Positions 39,989-49,563 of a stretch of DNA of 64,000 bases are shown here, piece after piece. The DNA is from Myxococcales bacterium (lineage in GTDB: Bacteria; Myxococcota_A; Polyangia; Haliangiales; Haliangiaceae). The stretch's first letter is position 1. Every line of letters begins with the position of its first letter. The notes under the pieces are model-generated. The model was not told where the DNA came from, did not search any database, and was given only the letters and a program-made list of their open reading frames with translations. The stretch spans positions 62,001-126,000 of the forward strand of contig JADKKI010000002.1 of assembly GCA_016720595.1 (NCBI GenBank), in the 5' to 3' direction. A program made the translations under genes and the position numbers.

Positions 39989-42103
39989 ATGCGGTTACAG
40001 CCACTCACCGGCAGCAAAGGTCTCCTGACCATGACAGCCCTGACTTGCCTGGCTACAACAGTAGCCTGCGGCGGTGGGGGCGCTCCCGAGCTTTCGGGGC
40101 TCACCGACCAGGTCGCCCAGGTCGGTACCGAGCTCAAGATCGACCTCAACGGGACCGATCCGGACGGGGACCAGCTGTCCTACAAGTTCCGGGCTCCCGA
40201 CCTGACCGAGATCGCCACCCAGGCCCAGGTCACGGTCTCCCCCAGCGGCTCCGGCGTGTTCCGCTGGACCCCCCTCGCCAATGACGTCGGCGAGCACTCG
40301 TTCGACTTCACGGTCACGGATGGCGATCACGACACCACCGTGACCATCAACATCAACGTCAAGTCGGCCATCGGGTCGGCGACGTCCCCGGTGTTCCGGC
40401 AGCCGCTCGGTAGCGGCACGACCATCGACCTGACCAAGAAGAAGTGCGTGGACCTCGACATCGTGATCGAGGACCAGGACACGGCCGAGGTCACGCTCGC
40501 GATGGAGGAGCCCAAGATCGATGGCGCCACCCTCGATCAGCAGGACGGCGCCACGGCGAAGTTCAGCTGGTGCCCGACCAAGGAGCAGGAGGCCGAGCAG
40601 CGCTACACGCTGACGGTGTCCGCCGATGACGGCGACAACCCGAAGACGATCAAGAACTACCTGATCGTGCTCCGCGGCGGTGCGAGCACCAACTGCCCGG
40701 GCGCGGCCCCGGTGATCGCTCACACCCCGCAGAACGAGAGCACGATCGTGAACCTCACGGTCGATGCCACCGTGACGGACGACAAGGGCCTCAAGGAGTC
40801 CCCGCTGTTCTACTACTCGCTCACCAACCCGGGCGCGACGCCCAACCTCGGGCCCGGCGGGATGACCCAGCTCTCGACGCTCAAGCTGAGCGGCACGGCG
40901 ACCAACGGTGTGTACGCGGCCGACGTCCCGAACCCGGTGGCGGGCATGCCGGCCGGTACGGTGAAGACGATCTGGTACGTGTTCGTGGCCGATGACGACG
41001 ACGACCAGACCGGCAACTGCGATCACTCCACCCAGTCGCAGGTCTACTCGATGACGGTGACGTCCACCGGCTCGGCGAACCTCGGCATCTGCGCCACCTG
41101 CACCACGGACTCGCAGTGCGGCGCCGGCGACCTCTGCAGCTACGTCGGCTCGATGGGCGCGAGCTACTGCCTCCAGGCCTGCGGCTCGGGCTGCCCGACC
41201 GGCTACGCCTGCTCGGCGAGCGATGTCTACTCGGTCGACTATGCCCACGCTCGCCAGTGCGTGCCGAACAGCGGCTCCTGCCTGATGCCCACCGGCGCGT
41301 GCGTGGATGACATGAACGAAGACGACGACAACCAGACCCAGGCGTCCGCGAACGCGCTGGTCGATGGCCCGATGGTGGCTGGCACGATCGACGGCGTCAG
41401 CTGCCCCAAGCCGGTGCAGCCCGCGTCGGGCTCCAAGGCGGATGACGACTGGCGTCAGCTGAAGATCACCGCGGACACCCGTGTCGACATGTGGCTGTAC
41501 GGCAACGGCGAGAGCGATCTCGACCTCCAGATCTACAACTCGAGCGGCGGCCTGGTCTCCAAGTCCACCACGCTCACCGCGGACGAGAACATCGTGAAGT
41601 GCCTCAAGCCGGCGACCTACTACGTCAAGGTCAACGGGTTCACCAACGCGCGCAGCGAGTACCTGCTCGACTACATCGCCACGGCCGAGACCTGCAACAC
41701 GACGTGCACCGACGATACGCGTGAGGACGACGACACGTACAGCCAGGCGCGCGTGATCACCGGCTCGACGTACTCGTCGACCGCGAACACGACCTGTCCG
41801 AACGACGACGACTGGTACAAGGTCCACCTCATCGCGGGGAAGACGTTGACCATGGACCTCACGTTCACGCAGTCGAACTCGACCCAGGATCTCGACATCC
41901 ACCTCTACAACATCGGTGGCTTCACCGACCTGTGGCCGTGCAGCGTGACCGACCCCTCGACGTGCTCCACGGCGCACGGCCAGGGCGCGGTGTCGAACGA
42001 GCACGCGACGTACACCGCGACCACGACGGGTGACTACTTCGTGGTCATCCGCGGCTACAACGGGTCGCAGAACACGTACGGCCTGAACCTCGGGATCCAG
42101 TAA
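39989..42103 (+). CDS. large lipoprotein with Ig/cadherin-like and pre-peptidase C-terminal-like domains
   Basis: Surface lipoprotein of 704 residues. The signal peptide ends at TTVACGGGG (lipobox VAC). The N-terminal part has a putative-Ig/cadherin-like fold (GTDPDGDQLSYKFRAPDL, GVFRWTPLANDVGEHSF). A Cys-rich module in the middle (CATCTTDSQCGAGDLC, CLQACGSGCPTGYAC) resembles disulfide-rich linkers of myxobacterial secreted proteins. Two repeated beta-sandwich domains follow (WRQLKITADTRVDMWLYG; DWYKVHLIAGKTLTMDL) of the pre-peptidase C-terminal type, often attached to exported proteases. Start ATG has CGGAGGA eight bases upstream. Its stop overlaps the next start (TAATG), so it is co-translated with the metalloprotease-like lipoprotein. 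Confidence 0.75.
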   Translation: MRLQPLTGSKGLLTMTALTCLATTVACGGGGAPELSGLTDQVAQVGTELKIDLNGTDPDGDQLSYKFRAPDLTEIATQAQVTVSPSGSGVFRWTPLANDVGEHSFDFTVTDGDHDTTVTININVKSAIGSATSPVFRQPLGSGTTIDLTKKKCVDLDIVIEDQDTAEVTLAMEEPKIDGATLDQQDGATAKFSWCPTKEQEAEQRYTLTVSADDGDNPKTIKNYLIVLRGGASTNCPGAAPVIAHTPQNESTIVNLTVDATVTDDKGLKESPLFYYSLTNPGATPNLGPGGMTQLSTLKLSGTATNGVYAADVPNPVAGMPAGTVKTIWYVFVADDDDDQTGNCDHSTQSQVYSMTVTSTGSANLGICATCTTDSQCGAGDLCSYVGSMGASYCLQACGSGCPTGYACSASDVYSVDYAHARQCVPNSGSCLMPTGACVDDMNEDDDNQTQASANALVDGPMVAGTIDGVSCPKPVQPASGSKADDDWRQLKITADTRVDMWLYGNGESDLDLQIYNSSGGLVSKSTTLTADENIVKCLKPATYYVKVNGFTNARSEYLLDYIATAETCNTTCTDDTREDDDTYSQARVITGSTYSSTANTTCPNDDDWYKVHLIAGKTLTMDLTFTQSNSTQDLDIHLYNIGGFTDLWPCSVTDPSTCSTAHGQGAVSNEHATYTATTTGDYFVVIRGYNGSQNTYGLNLGIQ

Positions 42104-44043
42104 TGCGGGGCGCGGCCCACCTCCTGCTCGCCGGGTTGGTGCTCGGCGCGGGTGCCTGTGGGACCGCCCTCGGCCCCGACCCGGGGCTCGAGGGGCTCGC
42201 CGTCACCAAGGTCGCCCCCCAGACGATCATCCCGGGCACGAAGCTCGTCGTGAAAGGGAGCTCGTTCGTCGACCAGCAGTGGGGCGCGGCGCAGCTGCGG
42301 CTCAAGGGCAAGGCCGGCGGCCAGGACATCGACGTCAAGTGGCCAGCCACGTTCGTCGACTTCGGTACGATGACGGTCGCCGTCGATGGCGGCAAGATCG
42401 ACGAGCTCGGCGGTGATGTCGACTTCGCCGGCTCCGCCACGATCGAGATCGTCGCGACCTCGGACGACAACACCTACGCCTCGGACCCGCTGACCGCCGA
42501 TCTGTCGTTTCGCAACAAGCTGACCCCCGCACCGACGGGGATCGACGGTGTGGGCGTCCGGTTCGTCAACGATCAGGTCGAGATCACGGGCGATGGCTTC
42601 CTGCTCGGCGGTGACGAGGGCACGACGGTGGCCAAGCTGACCGGGTGCTTCAAGCTCAACGGCACCGGAGCCTGTACGAACCAGGCGGGGATCGAGATCC
42701 CGATGATCGCGGTGGACCCGCTGTCGCGCGCCAAGGCGACGTTCGCCTTCTCGCCGAAGATCGCGGGGATCAAGCCGGGCTCGTTCGTGGGCAAGGTCAC
42801 GGTGATCAACAAGCAATCGGGTCAGGCGCCGATCATGGCGACGCCGCTCGATGTCGACTACACGCTGGTGACCGCGCAGGTGTTCAGCGTGGATCCGCCC
42901 GCCGCGAGCCTCGGCCAGTACGTGTTCGTCCACGGCGGCGGGTTCGTCGGCGGTGAGCCGGGTGCGCTGACCGAGCTCGACTTGACCGGTACGTTCAGCA
43001 AGACCGGGATGAATCCTGCGCCGGTCTCGATGACGCTGATCCCGGAGTTCGTCGAGGGCAAGCTCGTCCGCTACATCGTCAACACCGATGACGAGCTCGG
43101 GCAATCGCTCGATCTGCGTCAGGACACCGGGCAGTTCACGGGGACGATCACGCCGATCGTGTCGTACGGGGCGGATCGCGTCGGCGGCGCGGCCAAGAGC
43201 GTGTCGTTCTCGATCGCCCCGGTGAAGCAGGTGGTCTACCTGAACTTCCTCCCGGGATACATCGAGGGGCTCCGCGACTTCGGCCTCCGCGCCGTTCACA
43301 CCCGGATCCGCGACCGGATCCTCGCGGTGTGCAACGAGGCCTACAAGGGCGTCAACATCGACTTCCGCACCGAGCCCCCCACCGACTACGCGTTGTTCGA
43401 GAACGTCGAGCTGGTCGGCGTGGACCCGAACGACATGGGCCTGTTCGGCTACGACAACTCGCCGGGCAAGGACAACGGCAACCTCCGGCTCTATGACCGG
43501 CTCGGCGGCGTGAACGCGCTGACCCAGCAGGATGGCTACGCCGGCTTCGGTGGCGTGTTCCTGCGCTCGCTGCTCGGGTTCTCGAAGCACCCCGGCAACC
43601 TCGCCAAGAGCGTGCCCGGCGCGGATCCCGTGTTCGACAAGATCTTCGACGAGTTCCGCGCGGACCAGGATGGTGAGCCGATCACCTCGGCGGACCTGGG
43701 CGGCGATCTGATGGCGCTGACGAGCGGCAGCGGGTGCCCCGGGAAGGACCGGCGGACCAAGGTCCAGTGCGCGATCTTCGTGCTCGGCAACCTGGTGGGT
43801 GGCACCCTCAGCCACGAGATCGGTCACTCGCTCGGCCTCGCGAACCCGTTCGCCGAAGGCTTCCACAATGCGGGTGATGCGCCGAACCGGCTGATGGACT
43901 CCGGCGGTGATCGCCCGTTCCTCGAGCGCGCGATCCTCGAAGGGCAGGGCCCCGGCGTGTTCTGCGACGACGAGTACGCCTACCTGCGGATGATCCTCCC
44001 GACTGCAAACGCGAACGACATCCAGCGCCCGGGCTGCTTCTAG
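42103..44043 (+). CDS. HEXXH metalloprotease-like lipoprotein with IPT/TIG domains
   Basis: Exported lipoprotein of 646 residues; signal peptide ends at GAGACG. The first 380 residues contain repeated immunoglobulin-like IPT/TIG strands (VAPQTIIPGTKLVVKGSSF; VDPPAASLGQYVFVHGGGF). The C-terminal third has the zinc site GTLSHEIGHSLGLANP, a metzincin-like HExxHxxG pattern, preceded by AVCNEAYKGVNIDFRTEPP. Downstream RLMDSGGDRPF could supply the Met-turn. It is therefore probably an active surface protease or a relative of archaemetzincin-like enzymes. It overlaps the upstream lipoprotein gene by one base, suggesting the two are made in equal amounts and act together. Confidence 0.75.
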   Translation: MRGAAHLLLAGLVLGAGACGTALGPDPGLEGLAVTKVAPQTIIPGTKLVVKGSSFVDQQWGAAQLRLKGKAGGQDIDVKWPATFVDFGTMTVAVDGGKIDELGGDVDFAGSATIEIVATSDDNTYASDPLTADLSFRNKLTPAPTGIDGVGVRFVNDQVEITGDGFLLGGDEGTTVAKLTGCFKLNGTGACTNQAGIEIPMIAVDPLSRAKATFAFSPKIAGIKPGSFVGKVTVINKQSGQAPIMATPLDVDYTLVTAQVFSVDPPAASLGQYVFVHGGGFVGGEPGALTELDLTGTFSKTGMNPAPVSMTLIPEFVEGKLVRYIVNTDDELGQSLDLRQDTGQFTGTITPIVSYGADRVGGAAKSVSFSIAPVKQVVYLNFLPGYIEGLRDFGLRAVHTRIRDRILAVCNEAYKGVNIDFRTEPPTDYALFENVELVGVDPNDMGLFGYDNSPGKDNGNLRLYDRLGGVNALTQQDGYAGFGGVFLRSLLGFSKHPGNLAKSVPGADPVFDKIFDEFRADQDGEPITSADLGGDLMALTSGSGCPGKDRRTKVQCAIFVLGNLVGGTLSHEIGHSLGLANPFAEGFHNAGDAPNRLMDSGGDRPFLERAILEGQGPGVFCDDEYAYLRMILPTANANDIQRPGCF

Positions 44044-44073
44044 GCACGCTTCCTCGCGTATGCTGGCCGCCGC

Positions 44074-44577
44074 ATGGCTCGCGGGTCCAAATCGAAGTCC
44101 AAGCCGCGGCCGAAGCCAGCGAGCATCCCGGTCGCCGAGGTTGCCTCCCAGCCACGGCCCGACAAGCGGCGCTGGATCTACGCGGGCCTCGATCTCGCGT
44201 TCGCGGTGACCCAGGCGATCCTGATCTGGAAGGTGGTCCCGAACCGGCTGCCCTCGGCCTCGGTGCACCTGTGGACGCTGCCGATCTGCACGTTCGCGCT
44301 CAGCCTCGGGATGGTCCGCGGCGGGCGGCAGGGTTGGTGGATCGGCGTGATCGCGGGATCGGCCGCGCTGCTCTCGACGCTGCTGTTGATCCTGCGCATC
44401 GTGATCTCGGCCGCGTTCCTGTCGGGCGTCTACGGTGCGTTCGGGAAGGCGGCCGCGATGACTGCGATGATCTCCGTCGCGCTGCTCGTCGAGCTGGCGG
44501 CGCTGTTGCCGATCGTGCAGGTGAAGTACCTGATGACGCGTGCGGGTCGTCGGGCGTTCGGCGTTGGGGGCTCATGA
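44074..44577 (+). CDS. small four-helix membrane protein
   Basis: Protein of 167 residues with a Lys/Pro-rich cytosolic N-terminus (RGSKSKSKPRPKPASIP) and four hydrophobic spans (YAGLDLAFAVTQAILIW, LWTLPICTFALSLGMV, WWIGVIAGSAALLSTLLLIL, AAAMTAMISVALLVELAALL). No family recognised. Its stop overlaps the next start (ATGA), so it may assist export or membrane placement of the following protein; that is inference from coupling only. Confidence 0.68.
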   Translation: MARGSKSKSKPRPKPASIPVAEVASQPRPDKRRWIYAGLDLAFAVTQAILIWKVVPNRLPSASVHLWTLPICTFALSLGMVRGGRQGWWIGVIAGSAALLSTLLLILRIVISAAFLSGVYGAFGKAAAMTAMISVALLVELAALLPIVQVKYLMTRAGRRAFGVGGS

Positions 44578-46472
44578 TCGCGCCCATGACCGGGCGCCGT
44601 CGCCTCGTCGCGCTCGTGCTCGTGTGGACGCTGCCGAGCTTGCTGTTCCTGACGACAGCGGCGTTCGTCTACACGAAGTTCCGGATCCCCCAGCCGGTGC
44701 GGCTCGATGCGGCCGATCGCACCGCCGTCACCACCTCGCTGCGCGCCGCGCTGCTCGACACCACCGCGGTGCCATGCGGCGTGGATCGCCCGATCGCAGA
44801 GACCCTGTCGGTCACCGTGTGGTCGAAGGGACGGGCGTTGACCCGGGTGGATGGCCACGGCGCGACCGTGGGGGCGGCCACCGACGATGCGGCGCAGAAG
44901 CTCCGTACGGCGGGGCCCGTGCGGGCGATGCCACTGGCCGATCGCGAGGAGGCCCGGCTACAAGTGGACGTGGTCACGGGCGCGGCGCCGCTCGGTGGGA
45001 TCGAGCGCTACGCGGTGCCGGGGATCGCGGAGATGCTCGCGATCAATCCAGGCATCGAAGGCATCGGGGCCGAGATCAACGGCACCGAGGTCGTGCTCCT
45101 GCCCAACGAGCTGGTCGCGGCCAAGGTTCTCGCGGCGAAGCGGCCCTCGAATGCGCTCCCCGACTTCGCGATGGGGATCGATCTCGCGCGGATCGGCGCG
45201 CTGCTCTCGGCGCGCGCCGGGCTGACCACGGCGATCGCACCGGAGGAGCTGTTCCGGTTCCGCACCGATACCTTCGTCGAGGCTCCGCAGTCGATGCGCC
45301 CCGCCGCCCCGATCCAGCTCTACCGGGGGAATCCAGCGCCACCACCGCTCTCGGCCAAGACGCTACGTGCGGCCGCCCTCGCGGGTGGCAAGTTCCTGGT
45401 CGGACACCTCGCGGCGAACGGTCGCTATGTCTACGAGCACGATCTCTCGACCGGGCAGCAGACCGATCCGATCCGCTCGGGCAACTACAGCATGCCGAGA
45501 CACGCGGGCACGACGTACTTCCTGGCCGAGCTCTACCGGATCACGAAGGAGGAGTGGTTGCGCGAGCCGATCGAGCGCGCGTTCCGTCACCTCGCGGAGC
45601 TGCTCGCCACCGGCAAGTGCGGCAGCAAGCTGCCCGACGGCACGGAGATCGATTGCGTGCTCGACCGCAACGAGCAGATCGCGCAGCTCGGTTCGACGGC
45701 GCTCGCCGTGGTGGCGCTCGCCGAGTATCAGCGAGCCACCGGTGACGCGACCTACCTGCCGCTCGCGACCAAGTTCACCGCGTTCCTCCTGTTCATGCAG
45801 CGCGAAGATGGCTCGTTCCGTCACCTCTACGATCCCAAGACCCAGCAGCCCGATGATAAAGCGGAGCTCCTGTACTACTCGGGCGAAGCGTCCCTGGCGC
45901 TCGCGCGCATGTACGTGGTGACCAAGGACGAGCGCTACGTGAAGGCCGCCAACAAGGGCCTCGCGTGGCTGGTCCACTGGTACGACTTCTTCATGGGCGG
46001 CTTCTTCTACGGCGAGGAGCACTGGACCTGCATCGCGGCCGAGGCGGCGTGGCCCAGCGCGAACGACCCGGACTACATGGACTTCTGCCACGGCTACGGC
46101 GCGTTCCTCCGCGCACAGCAGCCGGTGCCCGGTGAGCATCCCGATCAGGACGACTTCGCCGGCGCCTACAACGTGACCTCGTTCGTGCCGCCCTATAACA
46201 CTCCGGCGGGATCCCGCACCGAGGCGATGATCTCCTCGTACCTCCTGGGGAAGCACCACGGGACGCCGGATCCCGCGGTCCGGGCCCAGATCTCCGCAGC
46301 GCTCCAGTACGCGCTCGGTCAGCAGATCCGGCCCGAGAGCGACTTCAACGTCGTCGGGGACGGCCTGGGTGGGATGCCTGGGAGCCCGATCGACCGCAAC
46401 GTGCGGATCGACTTCGTCCAGCACGTCTGCTCCGCGATGATCCGGGCCTCCGAGTGGATCGACGAGCCTTAG
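44574..46472 (+). CDS. AMMECR1-like plus alpha/alpha-barrel protein, membrane anchored
   Basis: Protein of 632 residues. One N-terminal membrane helix (LVALVLVWTLPSLLFLTTAAFVY, shown in part) places the rest outside. Residues 45-250 look like a diverged AMMECR1-type domain (GIEGIGAEINGTEVVLLPNE; RFRTDTFVEAP). From about residue 280 a helical barrel follows with repeated motifs seen in unsaturated-glucuronyl-hydrolase/thioredoxin-like alpha barrels: MPRHAGTTYFLAELYRIT, QLGSTALAVVALAEYQRATG, YYSGEASLALARMYVVTKDE, YVKAANKGLAWLVHWYDF. A Cys pair lies in HWTCIAAE and YMDFCHGY. Catalytic residues are not obvious. Family assignment is inference. Confidence 0.62.
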   Translation: MIAPMTGRRRLVALVLVWTLPSLLFLTTAAFVYTKFRIPQPVRLDAADRTAVTTSLRAALLDTTAVPCGVDRPIAETLSVTVWSKGRALTRVDGHGATVGAATDDAAQKLRTAGPVRAMPLADREEARLQVDVVTGAAPLGGIERYAVPGIAEMLAINPGIEGIGAEINGTEVVLLPNELVAAKVLAAKRPSNALPDFAMGIDLARIGALLSARAGLTTAIAPEELFRFRTDTFVEAPQSMRPAAPIQLYRGNPAPPPLSAKTLRAAALAGGKFLVGHLAANGRYVYEHDLSTGQQTDPIRSGNYSMPRHAGTTYFLAELYRITKEEWLREPIERAFRHLAELLATGKCGSKLPDGTEIDCVLDRNEQIAQLGSTALAVVALAEYQRATGDATYLPLATKFTAFLLFMQREDGSFRHLYDPKTQQPDDKAELLYYSGEASLALARMYVVTKDERYVKAANKGLAWLVHWYDFFMGGFFYGEEHWTCIAAEAAWPSANDPDYMDFCHGYGAFLRAQQPVPGEHPDQDDFAGAYNVTSFVPPYNTPAGSRTEAMISSYLLGKHHGTPDPAVRAQISAALQYALGQQIRPESDFNVVGDGLGGMPGSPIDRNVRIDFVQHVCSAMIRASEWIDEP

Positions 46473-46508
46473 TGATTCCGGCCGCTTCCCTGGTATGATG
46501 GAGCCGCG

Positions 46509-48494
46509 GTGGCAGACGACAAGCGGACACAGATGGGGCAGACCGGGCCCCTGCGCGCGACCAGCAGTACGCCGGCGCAGGCGACCTCCAATCCGACGCC
46601 CGCGCCGATCACGGCGAACCCGACGCCCGCGCCGACCACGGCGAACCCGACGCCCGCACCGCAGTCACAGGGCTCGCTGCCGACCTCGATCCTTCCGGAT
46701 CACGGCGCCGGCGCGGGGATGTCCACCTCGTACCTCCCGAACCAGACCGATCCGTTGGTCGGCGCGACCATGGCCGGTCGCTACCACATCATCAAGAAGC
46801 TCGGCGAGGGCGGCATGGGCGCCGTCTACCTCGCCACGCACAACCTGCTCGAGAAGCAGGTCGCGCTCAAGGTTCTCCACGGTGAGTTCGCGCGCAAGGC
46901 GGACCTGGTCGAGCGCTTCATGCAGGAGGCGAAGTCGGCCTCGCGGATTCGACACGAGAACGTGATCGACATCAGTGACTTCGGCACCACCGACGACGGC
47001 CTCGTGTTCTTCGCGATGGAGCTGCTGAAGGGCCACGATCTGCACGAGGAGATCGCGCGCGCGCGGCTCGCCGGGCAGCTCCTCCCGTGGGCGCGGAGCA
47101 AGAAGATCTTCCTGCAGATCTGCGCGGCGCTGCAGGCCGCCCACGCGCACGGCATCATCCATCGCGATCTGAAGCCCGAGAACGTCTACCTGGTCGAGTT
47201 CCTCGGCGAGCCGGACTTCGTGAAGCTCCTCGATTTCGGCATCGCGAAGCTCACCGAGGTCGACGAGGGTGGTCGCAAGCTGACCAAGACCGGCATGCTG
47301 TTCGGCACGCCCGAGTACATGTCGCCGGAGCAGGCGCGGGGCGAGAACGTCGACCACCGCGTCGATGTCTATGCGATGGGCTGCATCCTGTTCCAGCTGG
47401 TGACCGGGCGCGTGCCGTTCGAGGCCGACAACTTCATGGGCGTGCTCAGCCTGCACCTCACCGAGCCGCCGCCCGCGATCCCGCCCGAGGTGTTCGATCG
47501 GATCGGCGCTCCGCGCGAGCTCGCCGGGGTGATCGATCGTGCGCTGCTGAAGGATCGGAACCAGCGCTGGAGCTCGATCGAGGAGCTCGCGAATGCGGTG
47601 CGGCGCGTGTGCGGAGATCCGATCACGAGCTCGACCACCGGGATGCCGGCCGCAGCACCGCTGACGGGTGTCCACGCCGGCGTTCAGGCACCCACGAACA
47701 CCACCCAGTCCCGCCAGCGTACGCAGTGGACCGGGAGCCTGTCCGTCCCGCAGGAGGATGACAAGCCGCGCCAGAAATCGAAGCTGCCGCTGATCCTCGG
47801 CGCGGTGATCGTCCTCGGTGGTGGCGCCGCCGCTGCGTTCTTCGCGATGAAGGGCGGAGGCGGTGGCGGCGCGGGCTCGGGCAGCGACATCGCGAGCAAC
47901 GGCACGGCTTCCGGCGTCGGACCGGGGACCGCGGGCTCGGCGACCGTGCCACCGCCCGATGCTGCCGTGATCACGCCGACGCCCGCACCCGATGCGGCGA
48001 TCGTGCTGCCGCCGCCGCCGGCGAGCATCACGTTCAAGCTCGACTCCGTCCCACGCGGCGCCGAGGTCACCAACGTCACGACCGGCAAGAAGTACAGCTC
48101 GACGCCGGTGACCCTGAACATCAAGGGCTCGCACGACACGCTGACGTTCCAGCTGCACAAGCCCGGCTATGGGGACGTGATCTTCGATCTCACGCCGGAT
48201 CAGGACGGCACGTTCACCGCGAAGCTCGAGAAGGGCGCGAGCACCGCCGTGCGGCAGACGGTGCCGGGCAAGAACACGGGCTCGAACGGTGCGGTCACCA
48301 AGCCCGACACCGGCAGCGCTGGATCGGCGACCAAGCCACCGCCGGATACGGGCAGTGCCGGCTCGGCGAGCAAGCCGCCCGATCACACCAAGCCGCCCGA
48401 AGAAGACGACTGCCCGGAGCTGCCGTGCGCCCCGAAGAAGATCATCCCGGGCCTGCGCGAAGGCAGTGCTGCGGGTAGCGGCTCCGGCGGATGA
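46509..48494 (+). CDS. transmembrane Ser/Thr protein kinase with PEGA domain
   Basis: Kinase of 661 residues, GTG start. The disordered N-terminus holds a nine-residue tandem repeat (NPTPAPxTA). The kinase domain (about 85-360) has all residues for activity: GEGGMGAVYLA, VALKVLHGEF, IIHRDLKPENVYLV, LLDFGIAKL, GTPEYMSPEQARG. A single helix (LPLILGAVIVLGGGAAAAFF) spans the membrane. Outside lies a Gly/Pro-rich linker, a PEGA-type beta domain (ITFKLDSVPRGAEVTNVTTG, LQLHKPGYGDVIF-like) and repeats of TGSAGSATKPP. A TATGAT extended -10-like box precedes the start. Its stop overlaps the hydrolase start (ATGA). Confidence 0.9.
   Translation: MADDKRTQMGQTGPLRATSSTPAQATSNPTPAPITANPTPAPTTANPTPAPQSQGSLPTSILPDHGAGAGMSTSYLPNQTDPLVGATMAGRYHIIKKLGEGGMGAVYLATHNLLEKQVALKVLHGEFARKADLVERFMQEAKSASRIRHENVIDISDFGTTDDGLVFFAMELLKGHDLHEEIARARLAGQLLPWARSKKIFLQICAALQAAHAHGIIHRDLKPENVYLVEFLGEPDFVKLLDFGIAKLTEVDEGGRKLTKTGMLFGTPEYMSPEQARGENVDHRVDVYAMGCILFQLVTGRVPFEADNFMGVLSLHLTEPPPAIPPEVFDRIGAPRELAGVIDRALLKDRNQRWSSIEELANAVRRVCGDPITSSTTGMPAAAPLTGVHAGVQAPTNTTQSRQRTQWTGSLSVPQEDDKPRQKSKLPLILGAVIVLGGGAAAAFFAMKGGGGGGAGSGSDIASNGTASGVGPGTAGSATVPPPDAAVITPTPAPDAAIVLPPPPASITFKLDSVPRGAEVTNVTTGKKYSSTPVTLNIKGSHDTLTFQLHKPGYGDVIFDLTPDQDGTFTAKLEKGASTAVRQTVPGKNTGSNGAVTKPDTGSAGSATKPPPDTGSAGSASKPPDHTKPPEEDDCPELPCAPKKIIPGLREGSAAGSGSGG
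46590..46661 (+). repeat. 27-bp tandem repeat in kinase linker
   Basis: Two full 27-base units and an 18-base third encode NPTPAPITA, NPTPAPTTA and NPTPAP, a Pro-rich disordered linker before the kinase domain. Unit number is likely to vary between strains. Confidence 0.8.
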
Positions 48495-49420
48495 GCATGC
48501 GCGTGGCGCCCCGTAGCGGACGCGCGAGCGTCGGCCGGGCAACTGGGCCAGCGATCGAGCTCGCCTATGACGTGTTCGGCGACCGAGGTCGGCCGCTGGT
48601 GCTGATCATGGGCATCGGTGCCCAGCGGGTGTTCTGGGACGATGCGCTGTGCCAGCAGTTCGTGGAGGCGGGCTTTCACGTGGTGCGGTTCGATCACCGC
48701 GACATCGGCGAATCGACGCGGCTCGATGCGCCCGTCCCGCGGCCGGGCAGGGCGCTCGCGCTGCGCATGCTGGGCGTGGTCCCGACGCCGCCGTACACGC
48801 TCTCCGACATGGCCAGCGACGTCGCGAACCTGATCGTGGGGCTCGGCTTCGGGAGCGCGCACGTCGTCGGGGCCTCGCTCGGCGGGATGGTGGCGCAGCA
48901 CCTCGCGATCGAGCACCCGGAGCTGGTGCGCTCGATGACCTCGATCATGTCCACGCCTGGCGGTCGGCGCTACCTGCCGCAGCCGCACGCCCTGAAGGCG
49001 CTGTTCATGCCGCCGCCGAAGACCGCCGAGGAGGCCGGGCGATCGGTCGAGACCATGTTCCGCGCGATCGGCAGCACGGCGTGGGAGCCGGATGGGGCGC
49101 GGCTCCGCAAGATCGGCGAGCTCGCGCATGCGCGCGGGCTGTCTCCCCGGGGCTTCCTCCGTCACTTCGCCGCCGTGCTGGGCACCGCGGATCGACGTCC
49201 AAAGTTGCGCTCCACGCAGGTCCCGACGCTCGTGATCCACGGCAGCCGCGATCCGATGTTCCCGCTCCGCGCGGGGCGTGATCTCGTGAACATGATGCCG
49301 CACGCGACCTGGCTCCCGATCACGGGCATGGGCCACGACTTACCGGCGCCGATGTGGCCCGTGCTGGTGGCCGCGATCCGCCGTCATGCAGAGCGCGCCG
49401 AAGCGCGTGCTAGGGTCTGA
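48491..49420 (+). CDS. alpha/beta hydrolase
   Basis: Hydrolase of 309 residues with the alpha/beta fold: oxyanion region PLVLIMGIGAQRVFW, DHRDIGESTR, the nucleophile elbow VGASLGGM (Ser), the Asp in VIHGSRDPMFPL and the His in ITGMGHDLPAP. All three catalytic residues are therefore present. The lid carries RALALRMLGVVPTPPYTL. Closest in feel to TAP-type/haloperoxidase-like esterases; substrate unknown. The ATGA overlap with the kinase stop couples translation of the two, which makes it a candidate member of the same signalling unit. It ends 60 bases before a tRNA gene. Confidence 0.85.
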   Translation: MSMRVAPRSGRASVGRATGPAIELAYDVFGDRGRPLVLIMGIGAQRVFWDDALCQQFVEAGFHVVRFDHRDIGESTRLDAPVPRPGRALALRMLGVVPTPPYTLSDMASDVANLIVGLGFGSAHVVGASLGGMVAQHLAIEHPELVRSMTSIMSTPGGRRYLPQPHALKALFMPPPKTAEEAGRSVETMFRAIGSTAWEPDGARLRKIGELAHARGLSPRGFLRHFAAVLGTADRRPKLRSTQVPTLVIHGSRDPMFPLRAGRDLVNMMPHATWLPITGMGHDLPAPMWPVLVAAIRRHAERAEARARV

Positions 49421-49479
49421 ACGTGCAAGCCCAGGTATCTGGGTCGCGTAGCAGCGCGAAGGTGTTGCGATGGTCACAA

Positions 49480-49562
49480 GCGCGGGTGCCGAAATGGTAG
49501 CCGGAGGGGCCTTAAAAGCCCCGGCCCGAGAGGGCGTGCGGGTTCGAGTCCCGCCCTGCGCA
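49480..49562 (+). tRNA. tRNA-Leu (anticodon UAA)
   Basis: Class II tRNA cloverleaf of 83 bases. Acceptor arm GCGCGGG pairs with CCTGCGC (one G-U). The anticodon stem GGGGC/GCCCC encloses the loop CTTAAAA, anticodon TAA at 49513-49515. A long variable arm (CGGCCCGAGAGGGCG region) and the T arm GCGGG-TTCGAGT-CCCGC follow; discriminator base A. The CCA end is not encoded. It reads UUA codons, which are rare at this GC content. Confidence 0.93.
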
Positions 49563-49563
49563 C

